Source: Dipteris shenzhenensis (taxonomy: Eukaryota > Polypodiophyta > Polypodiopsida > Gleicheniales). From it: 64,000 bases of DNA. The stretch's first letter is position 1. Each line of letters opens with the position of its first letter. The notes beneath the pieces are model-generated. The model was not told the origin of the DNA. It made no database searches and saw only the letters and a program-made list of their open reading frames with translations. The stretch lies in assembly GCA_047967505.1 (NCBI GenBank), contig CM106541.1, one strand, 5' to 3'. The position numbers and the translations under genes are program-made. Positions 38,900 to 51,208 of this stretch are shown piece by piece.

Positions 38900-41800
38900 A
38901 GTAAGTGATTTCATTGTCTTTTTTTCATTGGCTCAGCTCACGAGGTATTCATGGCAGTTGGCTCAACGAAAGGGTTATGCAAGGGGTAGGGGGGAAGTTA
39001 CTGCAAAATTTGACAAGGAGACCTCAGAGGCATGCTAGCCTTCATACGTGGAAACTATTGCTAAGCACCTTTGTGGAGTTTTTTCCGAGATCTTTGATGA
39101 GGTGCGGATCTGGTGCTTGCAAACATTTCATGCAGGGCTCAAGAGGCTGGAGCGCTTGGCATGACTTTGTTTGGAAACATTTGTTCTGCTGCAAGGTTCC
39201 AATGAATAAGATTAAGCTCGAGTTGGGAAGACTGGCAGGGTGTGTTTACTTGTTCTTCATGGGGAGGGTTCCTTCGTTTAGTAAGCTTGAAGCTTGAGTG
39301 TGAGGTGCCTTTGGATGGATCTGAGGCCCAATCTTGGGCAAGGTGAGGATGGGTTTTCCCAGTCTCCCTTTTTGGCTGGATGATGCCCTTCAGTATTTTG
39401 CATGCGCTTTGGGAAGGTTGCTTCTCATCCTGCAATCTACAAGGGCTCCTTATCAAGGCCAAAGGACTTGGATCGTATGGGATCGGGCCTAGGAAGTGCT
39501 TGGTTAGATGGGCATCAAACCTTCGGATGGCCTAGTGCATACCCAGCAGGTTAGGTTCAAAGTGGTTACAGGCTTTTGTCTATAGAGAGGCAACTTTGCT
39601 CGAATAGAAGCTCTTGTCCTCTTGCCCATACTCCTTGACCTTTAGAATTCATCAAGACCATCCCCCCGGCTATCAAGTGTGGGGAAGGATATGCCTTTTG
39701 GCAAGCCTTTAGTAATTTGGGGTTCAAGGTTTTCATAAATTGTCCTTGCAGAGGGAAAGGTGGTTCAACTGTGTTGGTGAAGAGGTTGACAGGTGCTAAG
39801 GAATTAGGGATACCGAGGGTCACCTGTTAGCCATTGAAGTCTCACTTTGTATTTAATGTGTGGTGTGTGTATGCCCCTAATGCTTCTAAGGAGCGTAGGA
39901 TTGCTGGAAATTTTTGATAGATAGGATGTCAAGGATGAATTGGCTTCGAGGGGACGAGTGGAATATGACACAGAGGATTGAAGATAGGTCACATAAAAAG
40001 AGAAGAATTTCTTCCTCTATGTTGGAACTTGGAAGTGTGGGAGGAGTTGAATCTGGCTTGGAATTTGGTTGACTGTGCTGAAATAGGTTAGGTTGGTTTG
40101 AGTGGTTTCTCTTGGAATAATAGAAGGGCAGGAGTTTCGGGTGGGTAGAATAGATCAGTTCTATACTTGAGAGAGAGGGCTGGTGGATGAAAGCTCCATT
40201 TGGGGTTAAGTATGCCTCTTGTTTTTCTAATCATGTTCTGATTATGTGGTGGTTCTGTCTTCTCGTGGTGAGTGGGGGATGTTCCTTTTGAATTTGATAA
40301 AAGCAACTTGAATAGCAAGTTCTGTGAGTTCATGTGCCGTACGTGGATGGACGTAGGTCTGATGTGGAGAAATTGATCTCAGACGGGATTCTGCGATGAG
40401 GGGAGTGGTGGTATGTGCTATCAATATTGGATAGATAGTATAGAGCTCTGAGATTGAACATTGGAGGGTAAAATGGATGAATTTAGAGAATCCGTCTATG
40501 AATCCCTAAAACTATGTCTGGAGGACCTGATTTTGGCCACTGTGGTTCTGGAATTAGATGATACTGGAGATATGTGGTAGGTGGAAAGAGCAGAGATGGC
40601 AAGAACGAAGAGTTGCAACAGCTATGGTTGTATGTGGGACGCTGAAGCGGAAGCAGGCCAGGGAGACAGTGGATAGGTGGTTGATAAAGGGGGTAAATTT
40701 GGTGACCCTGTTTTGGCATGTTGCAAATGTATTCAAAAGGGAATTGGGGGAGATCATTGGTGAACCAACAATTGAAGTGTGGGAGGCTCTTAATGTAAAG
40801 GAGAAATCTCCAGGGGCCTGATGGGATGATAGTGGAGTTTTTCTTGGACTTTTGGAATGTGACAAAAAACTGACAGTATTGAGATGGCCAATCCCGTGGT
40901 CCAAATAGGGGCTTTGTCAGAAGATGTGAATGCTGGGTTGATGAATTTGTTTCTGAAATGTCAGAATAGGATGAAAGTGGGAGATTGGCGGCCGATTACT
41001 ATGGTGAATATGTCTTACAAGGTGCTGGCTAAATCTTTAGCCCTAAGGATTAAGGAAATTTGTATGTTTATAGTGGAAATGGAATAGATTGAGTTTATAA
41101 GAGACGAGATATTTTCGAGGGCATGAACTTATTGGATTATGTCTGTGCCTCTAGTAAAAAATGCATTCTTTTTTATTTTGATCCTGATATAGGCTACGGA
41201 TAGAATCCAGTGGGATCTTATCAGTAGTGTGTTTGAATGTCTGGGATTTGGGGATGTGCTTGTTAGAATGGTGAAGAGACTATTTCGTAATGCCTTCGCC
41301 ATCTTATGTTTGAATGGTGGTGTTGTAGATAGATTGATCTCTGCAGATCCATTAGGTAGGGGATCCTGTTAGCCTTGCTTCTGTTTGCAGTCCCGATGAT
41401 AGGTCTTGTTATGAGGAGTGTAGAGTAGGGGAGGATAAGGGGTGTTGTTTTGCCTTAAGGGAAGCGTTTCTTCTCGCAGTTGTTTGCTGATGATACAGTG
41501 GCACTATCGAAGAAGAATCAGGTGAGGGTGGAAAGCTTGTTTGAGTTGTTGCACTGCTTCGGTGAGTTATCAGGATCCGTGTGTATTTGGGAGAAAACAT
41601 TTGCTTTAAGGGCCCATGCCAGGATGGGTCGAGGAGTTGTAAATTAAGTATGTGGGGAGAGGTAATGTTGTTAGATTACCTCTGACTAAGTAGTTACTAA
41701 AGTTTTTGGAGTGTTCTGCACTGTGTTTAGAAATTACCATACGGTTCATTGAAAAGGGTAAAGGATTTTTAGGTCGGGTCCTGGCATCACATGAGCCAGT

Positions 41801-42897
41801 ATGACAGGCTTTGCTCCTTTTTTCCTCTAAAAATTAGGATCTAAGATTGTATCCGGTTTGGTTATGGCTTGGAAAGCATGTAGTTTGCTTTTGGTTTGGA
41901 AGGGTGGTGATGGTCTTGAGGAGATGCCAGTTTGTTGGAAAACACTGGTTTCATAGGGGCCTGGGAGCAGTTATGCGATTGTAGACTGGCAGACTGGAGT
42001 TCTGTGGTTTCTGTTAGTGTACTATTTGATCTTAACCAATAGGAGGTAGTTGTGATTTGCAGAGGTCCTGAGATGCACTCTTCAATTCCGGGCCTACTTA
42101 TTGGATCTGCTAATCGGAGAGGGAATCAATGGTTGATCGGAGGTAGGGTTGCCCTGAGAAAAGTTACTACCAGAGTTGTGTATAGGTGCCTTTCTGACAA
42201 AAGATCTTTGGTGGATCCCTTGAATTCCAAGCAGAACCTGCGAAATGTTCATGCTTCGTAGAAGGACAGTATTTGGAAGTTATGTCGAGGAAGGCGAAAT
42301 TCCTATTGTGGAAGGTTCTTCATAATTGGCTGCTAGGTAGAGGCAGACTGGTAAGATGGTTTGAAGTAAATCCCCCTTGTCCTATTGTCGTCCTGTTGAA
42401 GTCTTGCGGCATCTGATTTGGGATTGCCCAGTTGCCAGGGGGGTTTGGAGTCACAGCAGTGTAAGACAGGATAAATGGATGTCTCTGTTCCCGTGCAAAG
42501 CTAAATGGAGAGCGATCTTCATGGGTGATCCGAGGGGTTTACTCCCAGAACAGTTGCAATCTGGCCATATTTAAGGGCCATGGCTGTATAGGGAATGAAA
42601 AATAGGGTGGTTTTTGAGTGAGTTGCCACTGGTGATAAGGAGTCTTGTGCATTGGCCTTGCTGAAGAATTTACTCTAGGACATGAGTATGGCCATTAGGG
42701 TGAACGATTCTTTGGGGCTCATGTTTATTTGATGTAGGGTACTCCATCTCTTAGTTTTGAATGTGCTGCAAGGTAGCGTAGGCTAGAGGCAATGTGCCAT
42801 CTGAGTTGGCCGAGTTTTTAATGCTAATCTGTTTCTTTTTGGGGGGGGTGACCGCCCCTCTAATATAAGCCAATGGTTTTCTTTAAAAATAAGAAAA
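38900..42897 (+). mobile_element. Degenerate L1-type LINE
   Basis: On the + strand, in order: an open 130-codon N-terminal frame (38,905-39,297); endonuclease-like fragments (VCMPLMLL / VYAPNASKE near 39,865-39,900); RT fragments VGDWRPITMVNMSYKVLAKS (40,975-41,034), ATDRIQWDLISSVFECLGFG (41,194-41,253) and QLFADDTVALSKK (about 41,474-41,520, catalytic Asp pair); and a zinc-binding-like RHLIWDCPVARGVW (42,409-42,450). The 3' end is CTCTAATATAAGCCAATGG...TTTAAAAATAAG. Many frameshifts and stops. The 5' boundary is approximate and no target duplication was identified. Confidence 0.8.
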
Positions 42898-44749
42898 TGC
42901 CTTTATGGTAGAGGTACTTTGAAGTATGCGAAAAACCTTCTCATAAATAGAAGATTGGAAGCATAGTAGCAAAAACAGTGGTAATTGGTAAACGTGATAG
43001 GGAGAACGATCAAGAGAACACATAAGAATTGGAGATAAGGAGACTAGTTTGCAAAGAAAAATTCCATGTTTGGTCTAAATACCCAAAGTCGAAGGAGATT
43101 CTAGTGCAAGAAAATGGAAAATGCAATTTTAGCTTGGCATTTGGATAATTTGATACATCACTAGTCAAACCTAGAGAAAGATTACCTAAGCTAAATATTG
43201 AGATGGATGTTGATATGTTGCAGAATGTAAAGGCATGCCCCCCCTCCATGTATGGAGTTTGGATGAAGAAGAGTTAGTGACAATTGACATCATGAAATAA
43301 CTAATAGACTTGGCACCAATTGTAGAATCACAAACACTAAATTGTCATTTTTAATTGAGAAAGTAAAAGGAAAGGAATAAACCAAAAGATTCGTTGAACT
43401 GGCTCTGTACTACTACATGTCCTTCCAAACTTGATTTCTACATCCTTAAGGTTGTTGAAACATTGGCGATTGCTAACTACTTTGCAAGATGAGTCTATAC
43501 CTTTGATTAAAGTTACAATTAAGAACCACACTAATAAGGGTGTTGTCAATAAGGGGGTGTTGTCAATAGAGGTTTTGGATTGAGCATTGTCTCTAGGGTA
43601 AAATAAAAGAGATAAGAGTTGAAGGATTTTAGGCACTCTACTTTAAAAATTAAGGTGGAAGCACATAGCCCTCTACTTCCAACCTGTTCATTTCTATGTG
43701 CTTGCCCTCTGCTTTAAAAATTAAGGTGGCCAACTAAGTATGGTGGAATATCAAGGAATGTTGAAGATGCTTGTATGACATATCATAGAAAGGGAAGACC
43801 TTGTCTAAAAGGAGCAAATGTCCTTTTATCATGTATTGCATAAGAAATGACAAACCAAAAAGATAGAGTGAAGTTCGAACAAATGTGCTCAAGGCTCAAA
43901 ATAAGAATAATAGAAATCAAGGATGACTTTCTAGGCTATTGAGTTTAGATTGCCATCCTTTTACCAACTTTGGTAGACGATATATATTTTATGGTCTCAA
44001 ATAAATTTTTGTGCAACAAATTTTCATGCTCTCACTGAAAATTTTAAACAAAGTGAGAGATTCATGCTAGCTATGAGGATTCACTTATGAATGTATAAAG
44101 GATCAGATGAAGAACATGTTGATCCACATTCTAAGGGATGAGGTTGGAACTCCTCCTTTTGCAATTTATGTAGATCTAAAAGTATTTTGATGGTGTCATG
44201 GGGATAGCAAATGAAGCAAACTTGTAAACTTGTAAACCAATTGATCTTAATTTAAAGTTGAGTTTAAAAAATTCCACCCGCCTACATTATTTTTCTTTTC
44301 CTAACCAAAATTCGAGAGATTTTTAACGACATTTATCAAAGCCATCAATTTCCTAAATTTTACTCATCTTTCACCCACATATCTCAAGGTCCTTTTTGGA
44401 TTTAAAATAAGATTCTTTATCCCATTTCCATAACTTGAAAATAAAAAAAACAAATTCTCTCACTTTCACACCTTGAAAGCGTGTGTTACAGTTTTCAATG
44501 CTGACTCCTTTTGCCAGGTTCTTGAGGGTGCTAGCCGAGACTTGTATAAAGTAGAGGGCAAGCACATAGAAATGAACAGGTTGGAAGTTGAACCGTGCAG
44601 TCTTAGAGAGGATTTTGATTGAGAATGTTTACTACAAACGTTCCAATATTGCATACCAAAGGCAAAGTACATGCATTGCAAAAAAAGGTTGATGAAGATA
44701 AGATCATTTAGGAGACTCACTTTGGCATATGTTTGATTTTTTGTAGCTA
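42898..44749. other. Intergenic; short inverted repeat
   Basis: No gene recognised. CTTCCAACCTGTTCATTTCT (43,676-43,695 and onward to about 43,717) recurs as its reverse complement at 44,548-44,592, over about 42 bp. A TTTAAAAATTAAGGTGG block occurs at 43,643 and 43,711. Confidence 0.5.
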
Positions 44750-45385
44750 CGCATAGTACATGTGTTACTTAGCTATCTGCCATCTACTACACATCATGTT
44801 TATTTGATATATAGAGCATTTATGCACTATTTAGCATAATTTGTTCAACATAGCATGGTTGATGTGTTATTTGTCCCTTGAAGCACGTGATTTGAGCTAT
44901 ATACTTGGTGTGTTATGCAGCTTAATCTGTGGTAAGTAGCACACAATTTACTATATATAGCATAGTTAATGCACTTAGAAGCATATTCTATGCTATATAG
45001 CTCATAATATGTTAAGCTTCCTATGCAGCATTATTTGTGCTATATAGCACACAATCTAATATTTTAGGCATTCTAAATGAGCTATATAGCTCATATTTCT
45101 TGCTATGTACAATATCTCTGATATATAGGACTTAATCTATTCTTTCAAGCATATGTAATGAACTATATAGCTCATACTATGTGATATACATTATTTTTGT
45201 TATATATTACTTTATCTAATCTTTCAAGCAAGCTCATACTCTATGCTATGTACATTGTCTTTGCTATATGGCATTTAATATATTCTTTCAAGCATACTTA
45301 ATGAGCTATACAACTCATACTACGTGCTATATATTTTTATTGTTATATATCACTTTACCTAATTTTTCAAGCATATAGTGTGAGC
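44750..45385. repeat. AT-rich degenerate satellite with AGCTATATAGCT palindromes
   Basis: GCTATATAGC/AGCTATATAGCTCAT-type palindromes recur throughout. A TCTTTCAAGCA marker recurs at 45,141, 45,220, 45,284 and 45,363, at spacings of 79, 64 and 79 bp. Units are diverged. Confidence 0.75.
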
Positions 45386-46149
45386 TAGTATGTCCCCATG
45401 ATGATGAGAATGTTAGCATTAGTATTAAGCTAAGGTTATGGGGTTAATTAGCGGTTAATTAATCAAAGGGGATAAGCTTTGCATGGGAGGATATTCTCGA
45501 TTAGTCTAGAGCCTACCACTTGTGGCGGTTGAACTGGAGATAACTCCACGTGTCCGCCTAGGATCTCGAGGGAGGGTAATCAGAGCAGCTCGCTATCATT
45601 GATTAGAAAGACCACGTCGCGATGTAGTAAGGGGGTTGTTTTGTGTAAAAGGCAGTGGAGGGGGACGATGGAGGTTGTTAGAGATGACCATGAAGGGGAA
45701 ATGCCTGGTGCTGAAGTCCATAAAGACGAAGTGCAGCGAGAAAGGAGGAGGAGAGGATGTTGTGGGGTCGCAGCATGCTGGCGTTGATACGAAGGGCATG
45801 AAAGACAACGAGTTCGTGTTCAATCTCGTTGCCTCTACCTTGCTTTCAATGTTGATTGTGAACTCATGTTGCTTGTGCTCGGTGTATGCAGAGTGCAGCT
45901 TGTGTCCCTAGGAGTTACAACAAAAGGAGAGTTGATTGTTTTCCACAAGCAATTTGCATGAACCAAATGCATTCCACGACCCTGGTAAGGAATAACCGAA
46001 GATGCAAACGGATAGTATTGCCCGCTCTAGAGCATCCTCAAAACACACTTCAAAAGCAGCGTTCCAAACCTGCAGAGCATTTTATACTTCCAGAACATAA
46101 AACAGCAGTAAAATGTATTCGCAGTGTTCTGACAAACCTTGTTCTTGTT
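45386..46149. other. Intergenic with an unidentified open frame
   Basis: A + strand frame at 45,636-45,911 (91 codons) begins M-F-C-V-K-G and has a hydrophobic C-terminal half (VASTLLSMLIVNSCCLCSVY). A minus-strand frame overlaps it. I recognise neither and do not claim a gene. Confidence 0.35.
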
Positions 46150-46207
46150 CATGTAGAATCAATCACACAATACTTGTAATCAATAATTGTGTGATTGATT
46201 CTACATG
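46150..46207. repeat. Perfect 22-bp inverted repeat (hairpin)
   Basis: Arms 46,150-46,171 (CATGTAGAATCAATCACACA...) and 46,186-46,207 (...TGTGTGATTGATTCTACATG) are exact reverse complements with a 14-base loop. It could fold as RNA or be a small inverted-repeat element. No protein context. Confidence 0.85.
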
Positions 46208-46230
46208 GAAATTTATCTCTCTCTCTTTCT

Positions 46231-46828
46231 CACACACACACACACGCATGCACATGTATACTTCCCCAACTATGAATTATTCTTTCATTTACCCCCGTGA
46301 AATCTCCCCTTTACACTCTCTTTTTAACCACCCCACACACCAAGCCTACTAATCGTCCCATACCTCCTCTAATCTCATCTCAACCCATGCACTCATTCAC
46401 TCCTTCTCCACTTGTGACTTAAAATTCACTTGTAGCTTAAATTTTTTTTAATTATCTAAGAATCCATATGGTTGTCTATATTCCTAGGTAAAGTGATAAC
46501 AAGCCGGGGAAAACAGGCATTACCTGTCTACCCAAACGTAACTATTATGTTATAATTTTGTTTGGATGGTGGTGGCAAGTACGCGGACCCCAACCTTGGA
46601 ACCTGGACTGCCTGAGGATTCGACATCTTTTTTCAATATTATGTTTATCAAACTCAATATTATAGAAAATTTTTTTAAATAAAATCAAATTTTTTGCAAA
46701 CTCTAGTTATTACATTTTTCAACTTAGATGTCTCAAACATTTTTTCCTTATATGTTTTCCTTTTTTTACTTTTTATCCAATTGATGGAATTAATTGTATG
46801 GCTTAATTATTGATGGGACTTTTTAATC
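46231..46828 (+). repeat. ~600-bp direct repeat, copy 1
   Basis: Begins with a (CA)n run. It shares blocks such as ACACTCTCTTTTTAACCACC, GACTGCCTGAGGATT and TATCCAATTGATGGAATTAA with 47,195-47,797. Similarity is high by eye with scattered changes. It could be a pair of LTRs or a plain duplication; no coding lies between them. Confidence 0.8.
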
Positions 46829-47184
46829 TAAACACATGCTTTGATTTTCCAACTAGCCTTTTATCGGGCTAGTACCATACAGTTAATTCACATCCGTTGG
46901 ATAATTCTTTATCATGGATAATCCCTAGTCAATTTGTGATCCGTCTTATTTTTTACTAACTTTTATATCTATTTTGCAGAAGTGGTTTACACATTTACTC
47001 TTGTCATCATTTTTGCATTTTGACACTTATCATACAGATCCACTTTTATTCACGTATTGTTAGTAGGTGGGGAGTAAGTTCCACATGGTGGGCTTACTCC
47101 TTACCATGTGTTCTTACCCTCTGGGCTGGGGGTGGACCACACACACACACACACATTTTTTTTAAAGTGAGAATTACACATGCT

Positions 47185-47194
<10 letters not shown>
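46829..47194. other. Spacer between the direct repeats
   Basis: 366 bp with no coding signal. It contains GGAGTAAG...CTTACTCC (8-bp inverted repeat near 47,070-47,102) and a (CA)n run at 47,139-47,154. Confidence 0.6.
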
Positions 47195-47219
<25 letters not shown>

Positions 47220-47797
47220 GTGCATGTATACTTTCCCAACTTTGAATTATTATTTCATTTACCCCCATGAAATCTCCCTTTTACACTCTCTTTTTAACCA
47301 CCCCACACACCAAGCCCAGTAATCGTCCCATACCTCCTCTAATCTCGTCTCAAACCATGCACTCATTCACTCCATCTCCACTTGTGACTTAAACTTCACT
47401 TGTGGCTTTATTTATTTTTAATTATCTAAGAATCCATATAGTTGTCTATATTCCTAGGTAAAGTGATAATAAGTTGGCGAAAAAATGCATTACCTGTCTA
47501 CCCAAATGTAACTATGATGTTTAGACACCTAGTTTGTTTGGATGATGGTAGGTAAGTGGACCCCGACCTTGGAACCTGGACTGCCTGAGGATTTGACATC
47601 TTTTTTAATATTATGTTTATCAAACTCAATATTATAAAAAATTCTTAATTTTGATCGAAATTTTTGCAAACTCTAGTTGTTGCATTTTTCAACCTAGATG
47701 TCTCAAACATTTTTTCTTTATATGTTTCCATTTTTTGCTTTTTATCCAATTGATGGAATTAATTTTATGGCTCAATTATTGATGGGATTTTTTAATC
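47195..47797 (+). repeat. ~600-bp direct repeat, copy 2
   Basis: Same orientation as copy 1. Begins in a (CA)n run at 47,195-47,219 and is followed by a 12-bp poly-A at 47,801-47,812. Confidence 0.8.
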
Positions 47798-47812
47798 CAC
47801 AAAAAAAAAAAA

Positions 47813-48325
47813 GCCTTGGGGGTCCTTGTGATCAATGGGTGTGCATACAGTTTTACACCTTATGGGCGTAACAGCAAAAGTTTTTTCCCAATACTTATAT
47901 GGTTGGACATTGCAATACTTGGAGTTTATTAGCACCTTAATGATAGTGGTAAACTTTATTGACAGGTCGATATTTAGGATAAATAAATAACCAATTACAA
48001 ATCAAAGCTTGGCGGGCATCCGAATCAACTGTCATGGGGATTACCATTGATCCTAACTATGGATCTCTGTTCTTTTAGATCCTTTAATACTTTAGACTTT
48101 TGGATGACCACTTTAGACTTTTGCCCCTAGGCTATACACCTTGGTGTATCCTTTTAGATAGACATGGATACTCAGGTTTCAATAAGTGCCATGGACTAGT
48201 GTAATTATCCCTTGGTAATAAGGGTAATTATCCCTTTGTTGGGACCACTAAGGGAATTCATGACGAGTTAAACATGACTTTTTGGAGGGAATCCTATCTG
48301 TAAGGATCAACTAGATAATGAATAG
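47813..48325. other. Intergenic; nothing recognised
   Basis: No gene or repeat recognised. Confidence 0.45.
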
Positions 48326-48555
48326 TGTAGGAGGACATATAGTACTTGGAAAAGTGAATGACTCGGAGGATCATTATCTATACAATGTAATGGCCCATAC
48401 TACCTGGCAATAGGATGATAGTTTCCAAAGCAACTTTGGGTGTAGGAGGACATATAGTACTTGGAAAAGTGAATGACTCGGAGGATCATTATCTATACAA
48501 TGTAATGGCCCATACTACCTGGCAATAGGATGATAGTTTCCAAAGCAACTTTGGC
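48326..48555. repeat. Perfect 115-bp tandem duplication
   Basis: TGTAGGAGGACATATAGTAC starts at 48,326 and 48,441. The two 115-bp copies look identical up to the last base. This suggests a recent event or an assembly artefact. Confidence 0.92.
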
Positions 48556-51140
48556 ATAGTATTCTTACTCTTTACTAGTATGAGAGAGAGGCTCGAGACC
48601 TTGAGCAAGCCTCTAAGCGATCAACCAGAGGATGGGAACCCCCAACGACCAGGACTCAGCTAGTAATAACTAGCTCGAGCCAGCAGACGAGTTCTATGCC
48701 TGCATTTGACACGAGCATCTTTGTTATTAACTAAGCAAGGAGTCCACCCGAAAGAACTCAGTCACGCCACTATTTGGCAAATAATAGGTCATGGCAGCTT
48801 GTTGCCTCAAAGCCTGTGACTCCCCTTCGCTCAAACTCTTAGCTTCTTCTTCCATCTACTACAGGCTGTTGCCGGGCGCTTACCTTTGGCACTCAATAAA
48901 CTCAAGAATTTTCATGATTGAAAGCATGTTGCGTCGTAGGATTTTTGAACTTATGCTGTGTTGCCACCAGATATGCAAATACTAGTGTATAGCGAGGTGT
49001 CTGCGTTGTGATCTCTTGTTCACAGAGCTCGTGGTTTGTCGCCTTTTCCTTGATATTCATGGCCTAGATAGCTTGGCCACCTCTCTGTAGCTCTGCTATG
49101 GCTTCTAGATAATCCACGCACGACAACAGCGTACTGGTACGTGTTTGGATGGAGTCTCCTCGCCTAGTTTGCTTTACGGGCTACCGAGTCTGCTAGGCAC
49201 TACTTGGAACTGTGTGGGAACGTTACGTCCCTGGTCCGATGTCTCATAATAGTTTCAAGATCTCCAGTATTTGCCTGGATTGTATGCTATATGACTAAGC
49301 TTGAGCTTGTAAAATAGGAACCAAGAACTCCTAAAAAGCTTTACTTCAAGACTCGACCTGCTGATCGTGACTCGACCTTAAGAGACACGATCATAGACTC
49401 ATGTTTTGTATATTGTCAACGAACCCAAGAGCTGTAGGCAGGATAGCGACGTACTGCTAACACAGGAGATCATGAAGAGAGTAGAAGCTCCAAACCGACG
49501 CGGGTGACGTGGGTAGTAATCTGCCATTTAGAATGTCGTAACTTCCCTCTTTAGGAAACACCAAGATCCTCCATACTCTGTGACGTTGTCTGCAAGCCCA
49601 TAGCTATTTACCAAAACGGCCAGCCCATAGAGAGCATAATACAGAGTGGGTTCAGTAGGATCGCTGGGGTGAAGACATGATACCAGCACTACGGGCCTGG
49701 CAACGAGGAGATGTTTAGTAGCTGTAGTGCCCTCATGCGCAGCCAAAAATGGAACTAAGCTCATGGCAAGCATTGAACCTCCTTCTCTCTCGATTATCTC
49801 TATATACCCGATAAGAGGTCCTGGTAATGGGTGTTTGCTCCACTGTGAACCTATGTTAGAGACCCGCACTTAACTGCCTGCTTTGCGAGTCAATAGAGCA
49901 AAACCCGCTCTGACCGAATCATATTCTTCACTGTCTCGCTGAGATGACCATCCCTGAATCATAGTTCACATGATGCTTGAAGTTCCCTAAACCTGAGAGC
50001 AAACTACCTACTGGTACATGGAGGTCGCCTGAGTAGAGGCGTAAGACAAGTCGGAGCCAATTAGGCTGTGGCACCTTGGACTCACTCACAAACGATAGAG
50101 ATAGCTAAGGACCCAACTCTTCAACTAAAGACTTTAGGCTATGAGATAGCTAAAGATTTAGGCATTTTAGAGTCTCTTTATTTATTCTTCATTTTGTATT
50201 AACATGAGTTTATCTATAGCACTATTTATTTTGATATTTTCAAAAAACTTAGTTTATTGAGAAAAGGAAATAAGATCTCCCTTTAATAATTTAAAACTCT
50301 TGGTTTTTAAGAGCCATCCAAACACTTTTAAAGAGGGATGAGTTTCTATGGATGTTTATGGTCCCCAAGGATGTCTCTTAAGAGGGGGACAAGTAACCAT
50401 GGATCTTTATGATTCTTAAGGATGGGTATCCATGAGGTAAGTTGCCATGGATATCTATGTCTATTAATTGGGACAACTTCTTACTTGATTTTCACTGGAT
50501 ATTTGACAAGACCATGTGCGAAGGATGGGGAAGAGAGCAGCCACGATGAAGAAGACAATGAGACAGCTCTCCAGGCTAGGAAGGATGCAGAGAGCAGCCA
50601 CAGTGGAGCAAGTTGTAGTAGTCACAGTGGAACTTGTTATGTAGAACCACTTTTGCAATTTTGACTAGGGTTAATCCTAGGGTTAGATTATGATTTTTTT
50701 TCTTAAATAGTTAATATTTAAATTAAAATTAAAAAAAATTGTGGGGGGGAGGGGGCGTTGCGCGGCGACGGGGGTGGCGACTGAGAGGGGCTTTTTTGAA
50801 CGAAGGCAAGGGGTAGGAGGTAAAGGGGAGTGGGGAGGAGTAGGAGTAGGAGGGAAGGAGGAGATGGAGAATGGAAGGAGGGAGGGTGTCAGGTCAGAGG
50901 CCTTGAGTGGCGGGTGGCGTGATTGGGGGCGTGTAGAGAAGCATAAGGCATTGGGGGAGGCACCCTCCAGCAAGGGGGCCGGTGGCGAGGCGAGCATCGT
51001 CGCCGAAAATTGGCGGAGGGCGGCTACATCACTAGCGTGCCACCGCGAGCAGATTTGCGCCACCATAGGCGGCGCGGGCTGCCTTGCCTTAAGGCTTACA
51101 AGCCCTTAGAATAGTAGGGCTTTAAGCCTCTTAGTTTAGG

Positions 51141-51143
<3 letters not shown>
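48556..51143. other. Intergenic with unidentified open frames
   Basis: A 113-codon minus-strand frame at 49,528-49,869 contains HLLVARPVVLVSCLHPSDPT and G-L-A-V-L-V-N-S-Y-G. A + strand frame at 50,422-50,664 has an acidic, Ser-rich end (EESSHDEEDNETALQ). A GC-richer block at 50,740-51,110 is open on both strands. None matches a family I know. Confidence 0.35.

Positions 51144-51207
<64 letters not shown>
51144..51207 (+). repeat. (GA)n microsatellite
   Basis: About 32 uninterrupted GA units leading into the G-rich tract. Confidence 0.95.

Positions 51208-51208
<1 letters not shown>

Noticed and set aside
49528-49869. Possible plastid-derived insertion
   Set aside because: The PSDPTEPT-like wording looked briefly like a photosystem protein, but neighbouring residues do not fit and no organellar gene order is seen.
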